From positions 71,466,787-71,530,786 of the forward strand of contig NC_090757.1 in assembly GCF_036898095.1 (NCBI RefSeq): DNA of 64,000 nucleotides. The letters are read 5' to 3'. The number at the start of each line of letters is the position of its first letter. Positions within the stretch are counted from its first letter, which is position 1. This document shows positions 51,241 through 61,625 of the stretch, piece by piece. The notes under the pieces were generated by a model. The model saw only the letters and a list, made by a program, of their open reading frames with translations, was not told where the DNA came from and ran no database searches. The position numbers were made by a program, and so were the translations under genes. This DNA comes from Palaemon carinicauda (taxonomy: Eukaryota > Arthropoda > Malacostraca > Decapoda > Palaemonidae).

Positions 51241-52470
51241 TTCCTCTCTCAGAGAGCAGATGCTGGATAGTCACCAGGCTCGAAGTCGTAGCAAAGCTAC
51301 AGCTTTGTGGAAGATGCTGGCATGTGGTTGTCTGAGTAGATCGTGTCATGGAAGGAATTCTCTCGGAAGTTCCGTTAGGAACTGCAGAAGGTCCGGAAAC
51401 CATTCCGCGTGATGCCATAGCGGAGCTAGGAGGGTCACTGAAAAATTGACCGATAATCTGGTCTTGTTGTGTACCCTCCTCATCAGACAGAACGGGGGAA
51501 AGGCGTACACGTTGATGTTGTCCCCCCGTTGTTGGGAGGCATCTTGCCAGAGTGCCTTGGGATCCGGGACTGGGGGGAAGTACGGCGGAATCTTGAAGAT
51601 CAGCGCTGTCGCGAATAGATCCACAGTCGGGGAACCCCACAAAGTTAGGACTTTGTTGGCTACTAGATGACACAAAGACCATTCGATACTCACTAACTGA
51701 CACGCTCTGCTCAGATTGTCGGCGAGCACATTCCTCTTATCTGGAATGAAACGCGCCGATAGTAGAATCGAGCGGACTCCGGTCCACTCAGTATCTCTAC
51801 TGCAAGATGGGATAGCTGCTTCGAAAAGGTACCTCCTTGCTTGTTGATGTAAGCCACTACTGTGGTGTTGTCGCTTATTACCACCACAGAGTGACCTGCC
51901 AGGTATTGTTGGAACTGCTGAAGGGCCAACAAACCGGCCTTCATTTCTAGATGATTTATATGGAGGCACTTTTCTGATTCTGACCACAGGCCTGAGGTCC
52001 TGTGGTACAGAACGTGTTCCCCCCCCCCTTTCTTTGAGGTTCCGAAAACAGCATTAAATCCGGGGGAAGGACGAGAAGATCCACTCCTCTTTGTAGGTTC
52101 TCGTCTGTCACCCACCACTGGAGGTCCATCCGTTCCGCAGGACCAATAGGGATCAAGACGTCCGGGGAATCGCAACCTTGATTCCACCGGGACTTGAGCC
52201 GCCACTGGAGAAATCTCATCCTGAGGCGATCGTTGGGAACTAGACGAGCCAAGGATGAAAGGTGACCGAGGAGACGTAACCACGATTGGGTTGGAAGCTC
52301 TTCTTGACTGATGAAAGGGCTTGCGACCCTTCTCAGCCTTGCTATCCTGTCGTCTGATGGGAAGGCTTTGTGGAGATTGGTGTCTATAATCATGCCTAGG
52401 TAAACCAGTTTTTGAGTGGGAAGCAGAGAGGACTTCTCGAGATTTACCATGATCTCCAGATCCTGGCAAA
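51241..52470 (-). pseudogene. DIRS RT end and RNase H (element 2c)
   Basis: LVYLGMIIDTNLHKAFPSDD and WLRLLGHLSSLARLVPNDRL are the RT connection. A poly-C/G run at about 52,018-52,027 shifts the frame inside RNase H. It continues with EMKAGLLALQQFQQ, VVISDNTTVVAYINKQGGT, then NVLADNLSR (RNase H Asp) and TVDLFATALI, VYAFPPFCLM and HHAEWFPDLLQFLTELP. Several frames are used. Confidence 0.78.
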
Positions 52471-53013
52471 GTCCTAGAAGTTTGTCTCGGAGTCGAAGAA
52501 GGGATGACTCCGAGTCTGCTAGGATCAGCCAGTCATCCAGTTAACGGAGGATACGGATGCCGATCCTGTGTGCCCATGATGATATTAGGGTGAACACTTC
52601 TGGTAAAACCTTGTGGTGCTGTGGAGAGACCGAAACACAGCATCTTGAACTGGTACCCCTTGTGGTCTAGGCTGAATCCTAAGTACTTCCTTGAAGACGG
52701 ATTGACTGGGATCTGGTAGTACCTGTCCTTCAGATCCAGTATACACCTGAAGTCTTGCGGCTTCACTGCAAAACTGACCGTGTTTGCGGTCTCCATGCTG
52801 AACGGAGTTTGCTTTAATCTGGACCTCTGCCCTAAAGGCCCGCCCCCTCGCTGATCCCATGGAAAGGGAGCTAAATGACACCGGATTCATCCTCAGGGGA
52901 GGTAGAGATGTTGTAAACAGGACGCGATATCCCTGACTGATTACGGAAATCATCCAGGAATCGGCCCTGAGTTGCTGCCACCTGTCTACGCAACCTTGTA
53001 GGCATCCTCCCAT
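52471..53013 (-). pseudogene. DIRS RT core (element 2c), catalytic Tyr replaced by stop
   Basis: KPQDFRCILDLKDRYYQIPV, SRKYLGFSLDHKGYQF and LCFGLSTAPQGF are readable. At 52,531-52,544 the YLDDW motif reads stop-LDDW because TAC has become TAA. Upstream, a frame break at about 52,800 leads to a poorly conserved N-terminal part. Confidence 0.75.
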
Positions 53014-54240
53014 TGCGGACCTGCAGGGGGACTGCCAATCCTAGCGTTTGTAGCCTCGGCTGCTCCCTCTAGGATTCTTCCCTTCCCTGGAGGACTTCTT
53101 GCCTTTCTTGTCCTTGACCGGAAAGTGCTTAGACACCACTGTCTTCGCTGCCGTTGTTTTGGTGGGACGTGGCTGCTGGGGTGCTGGAGGTTTATAAGGC
53201 TTGAATGTCAAAGCCCTATGTAGGAGGGAGTCTTGGTGACTTCCTTCACCTCTCAGCAGCCTGCTCCACGTCCTTAGGCTCAAACCGGTTTGTTTCCATA
53301 ACAGAAGAATGTCTGAGCCTGTAGATTCCGGTGCTAAGGGCCTCCCGGTATTGTCTTGGAGTCCTTTGACTCCCTCCTGGGAGGGATGCAGGACTCCAAC
53401 AACGACGGAGGCAGGCTCTTCTCAACCCTTATTCGAGAAGGCTTTACCGCGCGAGGTGGGGTTTCCCTCAATGGTGTGATGGGGGAACTTCTCACCTCAT
53501 GTGACTCTCCTGAGGACAGGAAATCTTCGTCCGAAGGGGAGGGAGAAAAGTCTGAGGGGGGGAGGGTGCCTGCCTCGAAGACTTACGAGGAGACAGCTTC
53601 GTCCTCGGAGAAGTTACCGCGTCCAAAACTCCTCTTTTCCTCTTCAGGGGAGTAGATGCAGCCAAGGATTTGTGGCCCAACTCAGAGAGAACAGGCTTGA
53701 AAGCCTGTGCTAGTGCTCTGATTAGAGCCCCAAACCAGGGCTGACGGCTGCGCTGTCAGACACTCCCTCTGGAGGAGTCGCCTGTAAGAAGGAAAATAAG
53801 GAAGAAATGTCCCTGGACCTTTCTGGAACCTTCCCCCCTACCGGCAAGCGCGCTGTTCTGTCCTTGGGGGGGGGGGGGGAGGATGCGGTGATGGCGCCCT
53901 TATCGCGCGTTGTCCGGCAGCCTCGCGCGTGGAAGGGTATTAGCGATTGCGCTGGGGAGCGCGCTGGCGCTCGCGCGATGGGGAATACCTGGGGCTCGCG
54001 CGAGGGAGACTGCTGGAGCACTCGCTCGCACGGGCGCGAGACTTCATAGTGTGTGCAGGAATCAGATTGACGTGCAGGATCAGAATGAAGAGCCCGTGCG
54101 GGCCAGAATGTTGGCGCGCGGGCGAGACTTCATAGAATGTGTAGGAATCAGATTGACCTTGGAACGCGCGCGTACGAGTTGTTGACGTGCGTGCGGAAGA
54201 CCATCGGCGCGCACACGCACGAAAGACTATCGCAGCGCGT
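53014..54240 (-). pseudogene. DIRS gag relic (element 2c)
   Basis: Ser/Pro/Arg-rich frames: SPSREPQVFPIARAPARSPA at 53,950-54,010, TPLKRKRGVLDAVTSPRTKL near 53,560-53,650, and a basic C terminus with KDKKGKKSSREGKNPRG at 53,060-53,110. 53,900-54,240 is very rich in GCGCGC, GCGCGAG and CGCGCG motifs with a duplicated AGACTTCATAG...GTGTAGGAATCAGATTGAC segment (54,029-54,075 and 54,125-54,158). The frame is broken several times. Confidence 0.6.
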
Positions 54241-54244
54241 GCAA

Positions 54245-54360
54245 GACTAACTAGCAGTGGGGTAGTAAACCCTCGTTAAAATTCTAATGGCTCATCATTT
54301 CAGCAACCCCGAAAGTAATAACCCATATTAAATAGCGTGGTTTGTATTTCAGTTACGGAA
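54245..54360 (-). repeat. Left ITR of element 2c
   Basis: Minus strand starts TTCCGTAACTGAAATACAAA at 54,360. The first half of this outer sequence is repeated in both ICR copies. Confidence 0.82.
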
Positions 54361-55597
54361 TAAAGACCCTTTTCTTGGTCTATTGCTGTCCTTAGATTCT
54401 TTTAGATGCGATTTCTCTGCCCGAGAATCGTAACCGTCAAACAAGAGACGAAATCGACCTCTTTAATACAGACAAATCAGATACATGATGAGCGCCGTGA
54501 GCGCTAACTGAACGATGTACTGATCGCTGCGAGGTATCGTCAACCGTAGTCGGGCGACCACCAGGGGAAAGTATTTGCGATACTTCCAGCGCGCCTTGTG
54601 CGCGATCTGAATCGTGTATCAATCGTTGTGAAGGATCATCAACAGTATTAGGGTGGTCACCAGGGGAAAATATTTGTGACATTTCCCAATCTGGGGGACG
54701 GGAAGAAACGTCTACTGACGTAAACTGAGCATCTTCTTCCTCCGATGGACTATGCGTCTTACGTGACTGTTTCGGTGCTGACGTGTCGTCTTCGTCCGAA
54801 AAGAAAACCTCTGGCGAACACCAGTCACTGCAGGATGGTTTATTAGGAGACAAACGTCTCTTGAGTGGTCTTGAACGTAGTGGTTGGCGCCAACCACGTT
54901 GCGGATTTGCGTCACCAGATGAAGACGCATACATTTTAACCTCGCCTTTCCAGCGGCGAGGGGGAGAGATCTGGGGATCGTCAACATGATCGCTCGAGGG
55001 GACGTCCGTTCGCTGATCAAGGTCTGACATATTCTTTGGCCTTTCGACATTCCTTCTCCCAGGGGTTGGGGAGCATGGAAGAGGTCCCGGGCTGGGATTA
55101 TGACGGACACGAACGGACGCACCCTCCACTTACCTTTCACTATTCACTATTTTGCTTTGCAAACCACGCACTGCACCCTACATAACTTCTTTTTCTGTAG
55201 TTAAGGAACGAACCTGTGCGCCTAAGGCTGAAATAGCAGCCATCACATCCTTTAAAGAAGGTTCACTTACCTCCGACACCATATTGGGGTCTGCGACTAC
55301 TGTACTGCAATAGGAATAGGAATATTAGAATGAACATTGGAAAGAATATCATCATCAGAAGATCTGTCAGAAAGCATACTGGTCAATCTAGACCTTCTAA
55401 TTCTATCCTTTTCCAGTCGCTTAATATAGCGATCAAAAACATTCCACTCTGAATCAGACAAAGACTTGCATTCATTACATCTGTTACTATACGTACAAAC
55501 TTGACCTCTGCAACCACTGCATACTGAATGAGGATCAATAGCGGCCTTAGGCATACGTGTCTTGCAACCTCTAACATACTTTCTTATAGTCAGCCAT
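54361..55597 (-). pseudogene. DIRS gag 5' half (element II)
   Basis: ATG at 55,597 (MADY), then a frameshift within about 15 bp into RKYVRGCKTRMPKAAIDPHS and a Cys cluster CSGCRGQVCTYSNRCNEC (zinc-binding candidate). A basic helix-like FDRYIKRLEKDRIRRSRL follows. After another break the acidic/Ser-rich part (54,437-55,129) contains two related units of about 37 residues (SQIFSPGDHPNTVDDPSQR and SQILSPGGRPTTVDDTSQR). Stopped at 54,437; element 2c follows. Confidence 0.68.
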
Positions 55598-55802
55598 TTT
55601 GTAAACAGAAAAAAGTCTAGGTGAATCGGCGATCAATGAGCCAAAAATGGTAACTGACAGGCAGACGAACGCTGTCTGATCAGACAGCCAAGGAAGGTTG
55701 GTAAATAATTATTAGAGCTGAAGATCGGCTTAGAGAGCCCTGAGAAACAGCAGGATGGTTTCATGACCATTAGTTGGTGACATTGACGATCAGCGCTCGA
55801 TC
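55598..55802 (-). other. Element II sequence upstream of gag
   Basis: Noncoding, with CGATCAGC/GATCGCC motifs similar to those at 62,398-62,840. The two parts were contiguous before LINE 2 inserted. Confidence 0.55.
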
Positions 55803-55818
55803 GGGGACTGGCGATCGA
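55803..55818. repeat. Target site duplication of LINE 2 (3' side)
   Basis: GGGGACTGGCGATCGA, identical to 62,398-62,413. Confidence 0.9.
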
Positions 55819-56045
55819 ATTGAATTGAATTGAATATAAGATTTAGGCATTAAGCCAAGCACTGGGGCATCAAAGGCCATTCAGCGCTATATAACGAAAA
55901 TCATTCAATCATATCTGTACACTCACACCATTTAGTATCATTTTAACCTTTAATACAAATCTTAACACTTTCATACAATAAAATCTAGATGTGAAATAAA
56001 TAGGGATTAAAAGGGTAAAATAAATAAATAAATTAATAAAATCAA

Positions 56046-59000
56046 TTATAGCTCGTAATATAACCCAATACTTTGTATAAATTTTCTCAAGTTCAGGGTA
56101 TTACAGTTTTCCCCCAGTATATCTCTTAACGGTTTGTCCTGGAGTGAATGTGTCCTCCTCTGGAGATTAAAAACAGGACAATCGACTAAAATATGTTTAA
56201 CATCCATTGTCACTTGACAGGTATTACAAAGAGGGGCCTGTCTCCCTTCCCCACTCTTCATTAAATAATTGTGCGTTGCATGTGTATGGCCAATACGCAG
56301 CCTAGTTAAAATAATGGTATCCCTTCTACTTGTAGAATTACAAGATGACCATTTATCCACCAATGGGTGGATTTGTTTCAATTTTGTATTGGTGGTCAGT
56401 TCAGACCATCGAGCTTGCCACTTATTTTTACAGTAAAGATGAATCTCACTTTTAAGATCTTTGTAAGGAATACTCAAGGGGGATGGATTACTTAGCCCTG
56501 AAGCTTCCTTTGCTGCCTTATCTACTTGTTCATTCCCATCCACCCCAACATGGGCAGGGACCCAACAGAAGTGAACACTGATACTCTTCCTAGACTGCAG
56601 AAGTACTAACCAGTCCTGCACCTCTTGTACTAGATGATGGCCTGGCATAATTTGTTTTAATGAGAGTAAAACACTATTGGAATCCGTAAAAATTGTATAA
56701 AAACTATTTTGGTTGCCATTTTTAAAAATATGTTGGACTGCGAGAATTATTGCATACAGCTCAGCAGTAAAAATTGAACAAGAGGATGGGAGTTTCCTTC
56801 TAATAACAATATCCCCCACCACAGCTGCACTTCCAACTCCTGCAGCCGATTTGGAGCCATCTGTAAAAACATGTTTCCCATGATGTTGAGCAGCATGATT
56901 TAAAAACTCACTTTTCATAACCCTACTAGGTAAGGTATTTTTCCCTCCTGCCGTAAAACATACTTTAACAGGTGGATTACACCAAGGAGGAGACTTGGGA
57001 TATCCTACCTCTGCTATCTGTGCTGTTAACAAGCCTACTTCTCTAGCATCATTTTTCAGCTGTACTTCCAAAGGCTTAGGCACTCTAGATCTGTTAGGAG
57101 CCCGATCTAAAGGCGCCCTAACATATTTACAGTTAGGATTGTTTCTCACAGCAAGGGACCTAGCTAAAAACCTCAAACTCAACTCCTCTCTGCGAATGGA
57201 AAGGGGAGGTATGCCAGAATCAACATAGAGACTGTCAATGGGAGATGTTCTGTAAGCACCTGTGCAGATGCGAAGCCCAGCATTGTGAACAATATCAAGT
57301 TTTCCAAGTAAAGTCTTTGTAGCTGACCCATATATTTGGCATGCATAGTCTAACTTGCTCAGACACAAAGATGTATAAATTCTAAGCAAAGTTGTTCTAT
57401 CAGCACCCCAATCAAAATGCGATATCACTTTCAGAATGTTCAGTGACTTCTTAACCCTGATAGATAGGTCATTTATATGGGGACCAAATGTCATTTTCTT
57501 GTCGAAAATGACTCCAAGAAACTTGACACTATCCTCATATGGCAAAATACAATCATTTAAGAAAAGGGTGGGGATCTCTTCCCTTTTACGAGTACGAGTA
57601 AAGCGAATGGCTTTAGTCTTCTGAGGAGAAAACATGAATCCACGAGAATTTGCCCATGCGGAAGCAGCATTTATTGCAATTTGAAGATTTTGGCATGCTT
57701 GTAGTGCAGATGATCCACTACAATAAATTGCAAAGTCATCGACAAATAGTGATCCTTGTATGCCAGGAGGTATGTGACTAATGAGACTATTAATAGCAAC
57801 AGCAAACAAGGTCACACTCAATACGCTGCCTTGGGGGACACCTTCTTCTTGCATGTAGGATGAAGATAGTTCTGACCCTACTCTCACTTTAATTGAGCGG
57901 TTTGATAAAAATTCTTCAATAAAAGAGAACATATGTCCTCCTATACCCCACGAGGCCAATTGCTTTAAAATACCACCCCTCCAGGTGGTGTCATATGCCT
58001 TTTCGAGGTAAAAAAAGACACCCACCACTTGGTTTTGGTTAGAAAACGCATTTGAAATTTCCCTTGATAACATCAGCAAAGGGTCTAGAGTACTTCGGTT
58101 CTTCCTAAAACCAAACTGTCTGTTAGATAAAAGATTTTTTGATTCTAGATACCACACAAGTCTGTTGTTGATCATTCTCTCAAATAATTTGCATATGCAA
58201 CTGGTCAAGGATATGGGCCTATAACTAGATGGCAGTTCTGGGTCTTTACCAGACTTGTGGCCTGGAATTACAATTGAAGTATGCCAGGAATCAGGAGATG
58301 TATGGGAAGCCCATAGACCATTAAAGGTTTCTAATAAAAATTCCTTGGTATTCACTGGAAGATGTGATATCATTTCATACCGGATGCCATCCTCACCTGG
58401 GGCAGTTAAAGAAGAGCTGGAGATAGCATTTTGCATCTCCTCCATACTAAAAGGCAGGTTAAAAGCTTCAGTATTTGAAGAAGCAGGAGGAACAACAGAT
58501 GTTGATGCTCTAATTTGTTGAAATGCTGGGGAATAGTTGTCAGCACTTGATACATGAGCAAAGTGCTTAGCAAGAACCTCTGCTACATCTTTGGGGTCAG
58601 ATATATATCTATTATTTTCCCTTAATATTGGTAGAGGCTTAGGGACGAATTTACCTTGAAGTTTTCTAATCTTGTCCCATATTTCCTTTGAAGGAGTTTT
58701 GGTATTAATATTAGATATATATTTCTTCCAAGATGCTCTCTTTGCTTTTTTAAATATTCTTTTTTGTTTGGCACAGGCTCTGAGATATGCTATTCTATCT
58801 GCTAAATAGTTTGTCCTCAAGTATCTTCTGAAGCAAGTTCGGGTCACTTTTCTTGCATTGGCACATTCTTTACTCCACCAAGGAACTACAGAGCGATGAG
58901 GTAAACCGCATGTTTTAGGTATAAACTTGCTAGCATTATCATCAATAATATTTTCAAGATGTTGATAGGCATGCACTGGAGATGTAAATTCATCATATTC

Positions 59001-59768
59001 TTTATCAGTGTGTGAACAGTTTTCATAAGCTGCCCAGTCTGCCTCATCTATCTTCCATTTTGGTGGACACTGAGAAGGAAGATTATGGACATAATTTAAC
59101 ATTATTGGCCAATGGTCACTGCCATGTAGGTGTTCATTTACTGACCAAAGGTAGTCCAATCGAATGGATGAGGAACAGATTGACAAATCAATGGCTGATG
59201 TAGAGTTGTGGAATACATCATACCTAGTTGGAGAACCATCATTCATTAGTATTACATCATTGTTGTCAATTAATTCTTCAACAAGATTACCCCATCTATC
59301 GCACACATTTCCACCCCATAAAGTATGCTTTGCATTAAAATCACCCATTAAAATAAAAGGGGCAGGAAGCTGATTGATCAAGTCTTGGAGGTCAGAAAGT
59401 CTAAGCCTTCTTGGATTACCAGCATGATCTAAGAGGAAAAGTTCTAAGGATGGTTCAATATATAGCGAGCATAAAGTAATTTTTTTCCCGATATGAGTTC
59501 TAACTGCACATGCCTGTAGTGGTGTATTGAGTGGGATTGTTTCAAATTTTACAGATTTGTGAATAATAAAACCTGTACCACCTTGAGCTCTTGCAGCTTG
59601 CAAAGGAGGGGATCTACAAAAATGATAATTGAGTCCAGGATTAAATGGTTTGTCACTGATCTTGGTTTCCTGTAGGCAAATTACCTTCGTGTCTGAGTCC
59701 CTGGTTAAAGTTTTTATTTGCTCAATGCTAGTACTTAGACCTCTGCAATTCCACTGGATGATAGACAT
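56046..59768 (-). CDS. LINE 2 ORF2: endonuclease-RT-RNase H
   Basis: 1,240 aa, no stops. EEP endonuclease at residues 1-225: SIIQWNCRGLS, CLQETKI, ILMGDFNAKHTLWGG near 141, GSDHWPIM near 215. RT at about 450-750: YRPISLTSCICKLFERMINN, FFYLEKAYDTTWRGGIL, GVPQGSVLSVTLFAVAIN near 643, catalytic FVDD near 676. RNase H at about 965-1,090: FTDGSKSAAGVGSA, AELYAIILA, FTDSNSVL, WVPAHVGVDGNEQVDKAA. A zinc motif CNTCQVTMDVKHILVDC (C-x2-C-x7-H-x4-C) is near 1,180. It cuts target DNA and copies element RNA in place. The start ATG overlaps the ORF1 stop (TAATG at 59,766-59,770). Confidence 0.93.
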   Translation of the reverse strand: MSIIQWNCRGLSTSIEQIKTLTRDSDTKVICLQETKISDKPFNPGLNYHFCRSPPLQAARAQGGTGFIIHKSVKFETIPLNTPLQACAVRTHIGKKITLCSLYIEPSLELFLLDHAGNPRRLRLSDLQDLINQLPAPFILMGDFNAKHTLWGGNVCDRWGNLVEELIDNNDVILMNDGSPTRYDVFHNSTSAIDLSICSSSIRLDYLWSVNEHLHGSDHWPIMLNYVHNLPSQCPPKWKIDEADWAAYENCSHTDKEYDEFTSPVHAYQHLENIIDDNASKFIPKTCGLPHRSVVPWWSKECANARKVTRTCFRRYLRTNYLADRIAYLRACAKQKRIFKKAKRASWKKYISNINTKTPSKEIWDKIRKLQGKFVPKPLPILRENNRYISDPKDVAEVLAKHFAHVSSADNYSPAFQQIRASTSVVPPASSNTEAFNLPFSMEEMQNAISSSSLTAPGEDGIRYEMISHLPVNTKEFLLETFNGLWASHTSPDSWHTSIVIPGHKSGKDPELPSSYRPISLTSCICKLFERMINNRLVWYLESKNLLSNRQFGFRKNRSTLDPLLMLSREISNAFSNQNQVVGVFFYLEKAYDTTWRGGILKQLASWGIGGHMFSFIEEFLSNRSIKVRVGSELSSSYMQEEGVPQGSVLSVTLFAVAINSLISHIPPGIQGSLFVDDFAIYCSGSSALQACQNLQIAINAASAWANSRGFMFSPQKTKAIRFTRTRKREEIPTLFLNDCILPYEDSVKFLGVIFDKKMTFGPHINDLSIRVKKSLNILKVISHFDWGADRTTLLRIYTSLCLSKLDYACQIYGSATKTLLGKLDIVHNAGLRICTGAYRTSPIDSLYVDSGIPPLSIRREELSLRFLARSLAVRNNPNCKYVRAPLDRAPNRSRVPKPLEVQLKNDAREVGLLTAQIAEVGYPKSPPWCNPPVKVCFTAGGKNTLPSRVMKSEFLNHAAQHHGKHVFTDGSKSAAGVGSAAVVGDIVIRRKLPSSCSIFTAELYAIILAVQHIFKNGNQNSFYTIFTDSNSVLLSLKQIMPGHHLVQEVQDWLVLLQSRKSISVHFCWVPAHVGVDGNEQVDKAAKEASGLSNPSPLSIPYKDLKSEIHLYCKNKWQARWSELTTNTKLKQIHPLVDKWSSCNSTSRRDTIILTRLRIGHTHATHNYLMKSGEGRQAPLCNTCQVTMDVKHILVDCPVFNLQRRTHSLQDKPLRDILGENCNTLNLRKFIQSIGLYYEL

Positions 59769-61625
59769 TATCTTTTGTTATTATTTTTCTTTGTCTCATT
59801 TGTCTTTTGGGACTTTTCAGATGAAGCCATGTAAGGCCTGGAGATGGAAGGCTTTACTAGGCCACCACTCTTCTTTTCTTTCTTTCTAGGATCTTTATAA
59901 GAGTCAACCTTAGGATCATGAGCAGTAGGGCACTTACCTGACTTAGATGAAGGTGAGGATGATGGGGACCTTTTCCTCTTTGGAAGATCTTGTTTTCCAA
60001 TCTCCATCAAATCCGGTAGAGATTCTGCCTAAGACAATACATTTAAGGTGGTGGAAGCCACATTGGCTTCCTTGGAGGATTGTGCTAGAACTTCAACAGT
60101 TCGAGCACTTAACCCAGAAGGCTGGGCTACTACCTCTAGGGGAGATGCTCCTATCGGTGACAACACTTTTGGTGTGTTGGAAACCATATTGACCTCTTTG
60201 GAGGTTTGTGCTCTGGCTTTTATAGGCAGAGCACTTGACCCAGATGGCTGGGCTACTACCACTAAGGGAGATGCACCTGACGGACCAGGTGCTGCCACTG
60301 GTCCCCCTGTGGTAGTAAGGGGTAGTGGATTATAATCTTTTGTTGGCATCTTAACCGCGCGAGCAAAATTAAGTTGCCGATTGAGTAAATGCTTTGCATA
60401 ACCTACACTTATATGTTCAGCATTTGCTTTCAAGATTGCAGCTTCTTCTTTCTTGTATTCTCTACATCTTTTATCATTTGATTTATGATGATCTTTACAG
60501 TTTGCACAGGTTGTATCTCTGTTGCATTGGCCATGTTCTAACAAAGAACAGTTAATACAGATCTTCGTATTATTGCAGTACCGGGAAGGGTGACCGTACT
60601 TGAAACAATTAAAGCATTGTAAAGGTCTAGGTTTATATTCTCGAACATGTACTCTTTCATTCTCAATAATTATATGATCTGGTATAACAGGGGTTTCAAA
60701 TGTTAAAACTACCATGCTTGTTTGAGGGATCTTACTTACTTTCCAAACATTAGCAGGGCACATGTCCAGAATTTCTGGTTCTGAGAATTCATATAGATCT
60801 TTATCAAAAACTACCCCTTTACCATAGCTGAAGCTCATATGTGGTTTATTATCCTTAATAGGATCAATTTCTGCAATCTTCATGCCACAAAGCATGTGAG
60901 CTTGAGTATCTGATTTTGCATTAATCAAAACAGATTGCTTACCGTATCTACTAATATCCTTACTTTTAATTAAACCAACTTTTTTTTGTATAAATTTACT
61001 AATCTTATAATAGTTATAATTATCTATCTTCCCAGATGCAATTATCCATGTTGGGGGCTTGGGGGCTCTTACTTCTGGAAGTCTATGCTCTATTTCTTTT
61101 TCCATCCATTCTTCTGGTTTATATACCTCTAGGTGTCTTGGTGCTTTATCACATAGAGCCCCAGAAATCAAACAATTGTCAATTTTTATGCTCGCTAAAT
61201 TTTTATTTGCTTCTAAAGCAATCTCAAAAGTTGAAAATGATACCCAAGCTTCCCAAAAGCCTTTACTACCATTCAGCTCCATTAAAATTTCTTTGATTGC
61301 CCCAAATCTACAGAAGGCTTCATGAATTATGTCATAGCTACAACCAATTGGTATGTTTTTTAAGTGGAGAATTTTCAGATTTTTTGTTGGATCTGGTAAC
61401 GAGCCAGAACCAGAGTAAAGTATTACTGTTATTACAAGCATCATTTTCCACCAGTGCCGATAAATTGTCTTTAACAACACTGGTCAGAGAAGTATTGTTG
61501 GAGGAATCCTTTTTATTGCCGAGGTTGTCAACAGAGCTTTCCCTATTTAAACAAGCAGAAGTCGTCAACGGTGTCTGGGGCTCGCCATTTGATCCAGGGG
61601 TACGGGGAATATTAAGTTTACTCAT
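59768..61625 (-). pseudogene. LINE 2 ORF1 (one frameshift, one nonsense change)
   Basis: ATG at 61,625 (MSKLNIPRTPGSNGEP). The frame shifts near 61,420, between NDACNNSN and the next-frame SGSGSLPDPTKNLKIL. An RRM-like domain follows (LHLKNIPIGCSYDI, FGAIKEILMELNG). Three zinc knuckles lie at about 60,480-60,640 (CFNCFKYGHPSRYC, CINCSLLEHGQC, CANCKDHHKSNDKRC). A Ser/Ala/Pro region contains a duplicated unit (ASPLVVVAQPSGSSA and ASPLEVVAQPSGLSA). A TAG at 60,029-60,031 sits where LINE 1 has CAG (SQAVSLPDLME versus S-stop-AESLPDLME). The rest is open to the TAA overlapping ORF2. Confidence 0.85.

Larger units (their letters stand above)
49821..54360 (-). mobile_element. DIRS-like element 2c (third family, nested in element II gag)
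   Basis: Minus strand. Left ITR 54,245-54,360 (starts TTCCGTAACTGAAATACAAA), gag relic, RT, RNase H, truncated recombinase, duplicated ICR, right ITR 49,821-49,968. Length about 4.5 kb. The pol is broken and the recombinase catalytic end is missing, so it is dead. Confidence 0.8.
44818..55818 (-). mobile_element. DIRS-like element II (nested insertions inside)
   Basis: Minus-strand DIRS-type element of a second family. Its right ITR is at 44,818-45,051, with ICR at 45,052-45,165, recombinase 45,550-46,364, RNase H/RT 46,365-47,650, and gag 48,578-49,820 plus 54,361-55,597. It is interrupted by an RTE fragment (47,647-48,380), element 2c (49,821-54,360) and, upstream of gag, LINE 2. The left ITR is not seen and probably lies beyond 64,000. 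All ORFs are broken. Confidence 0.78.
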
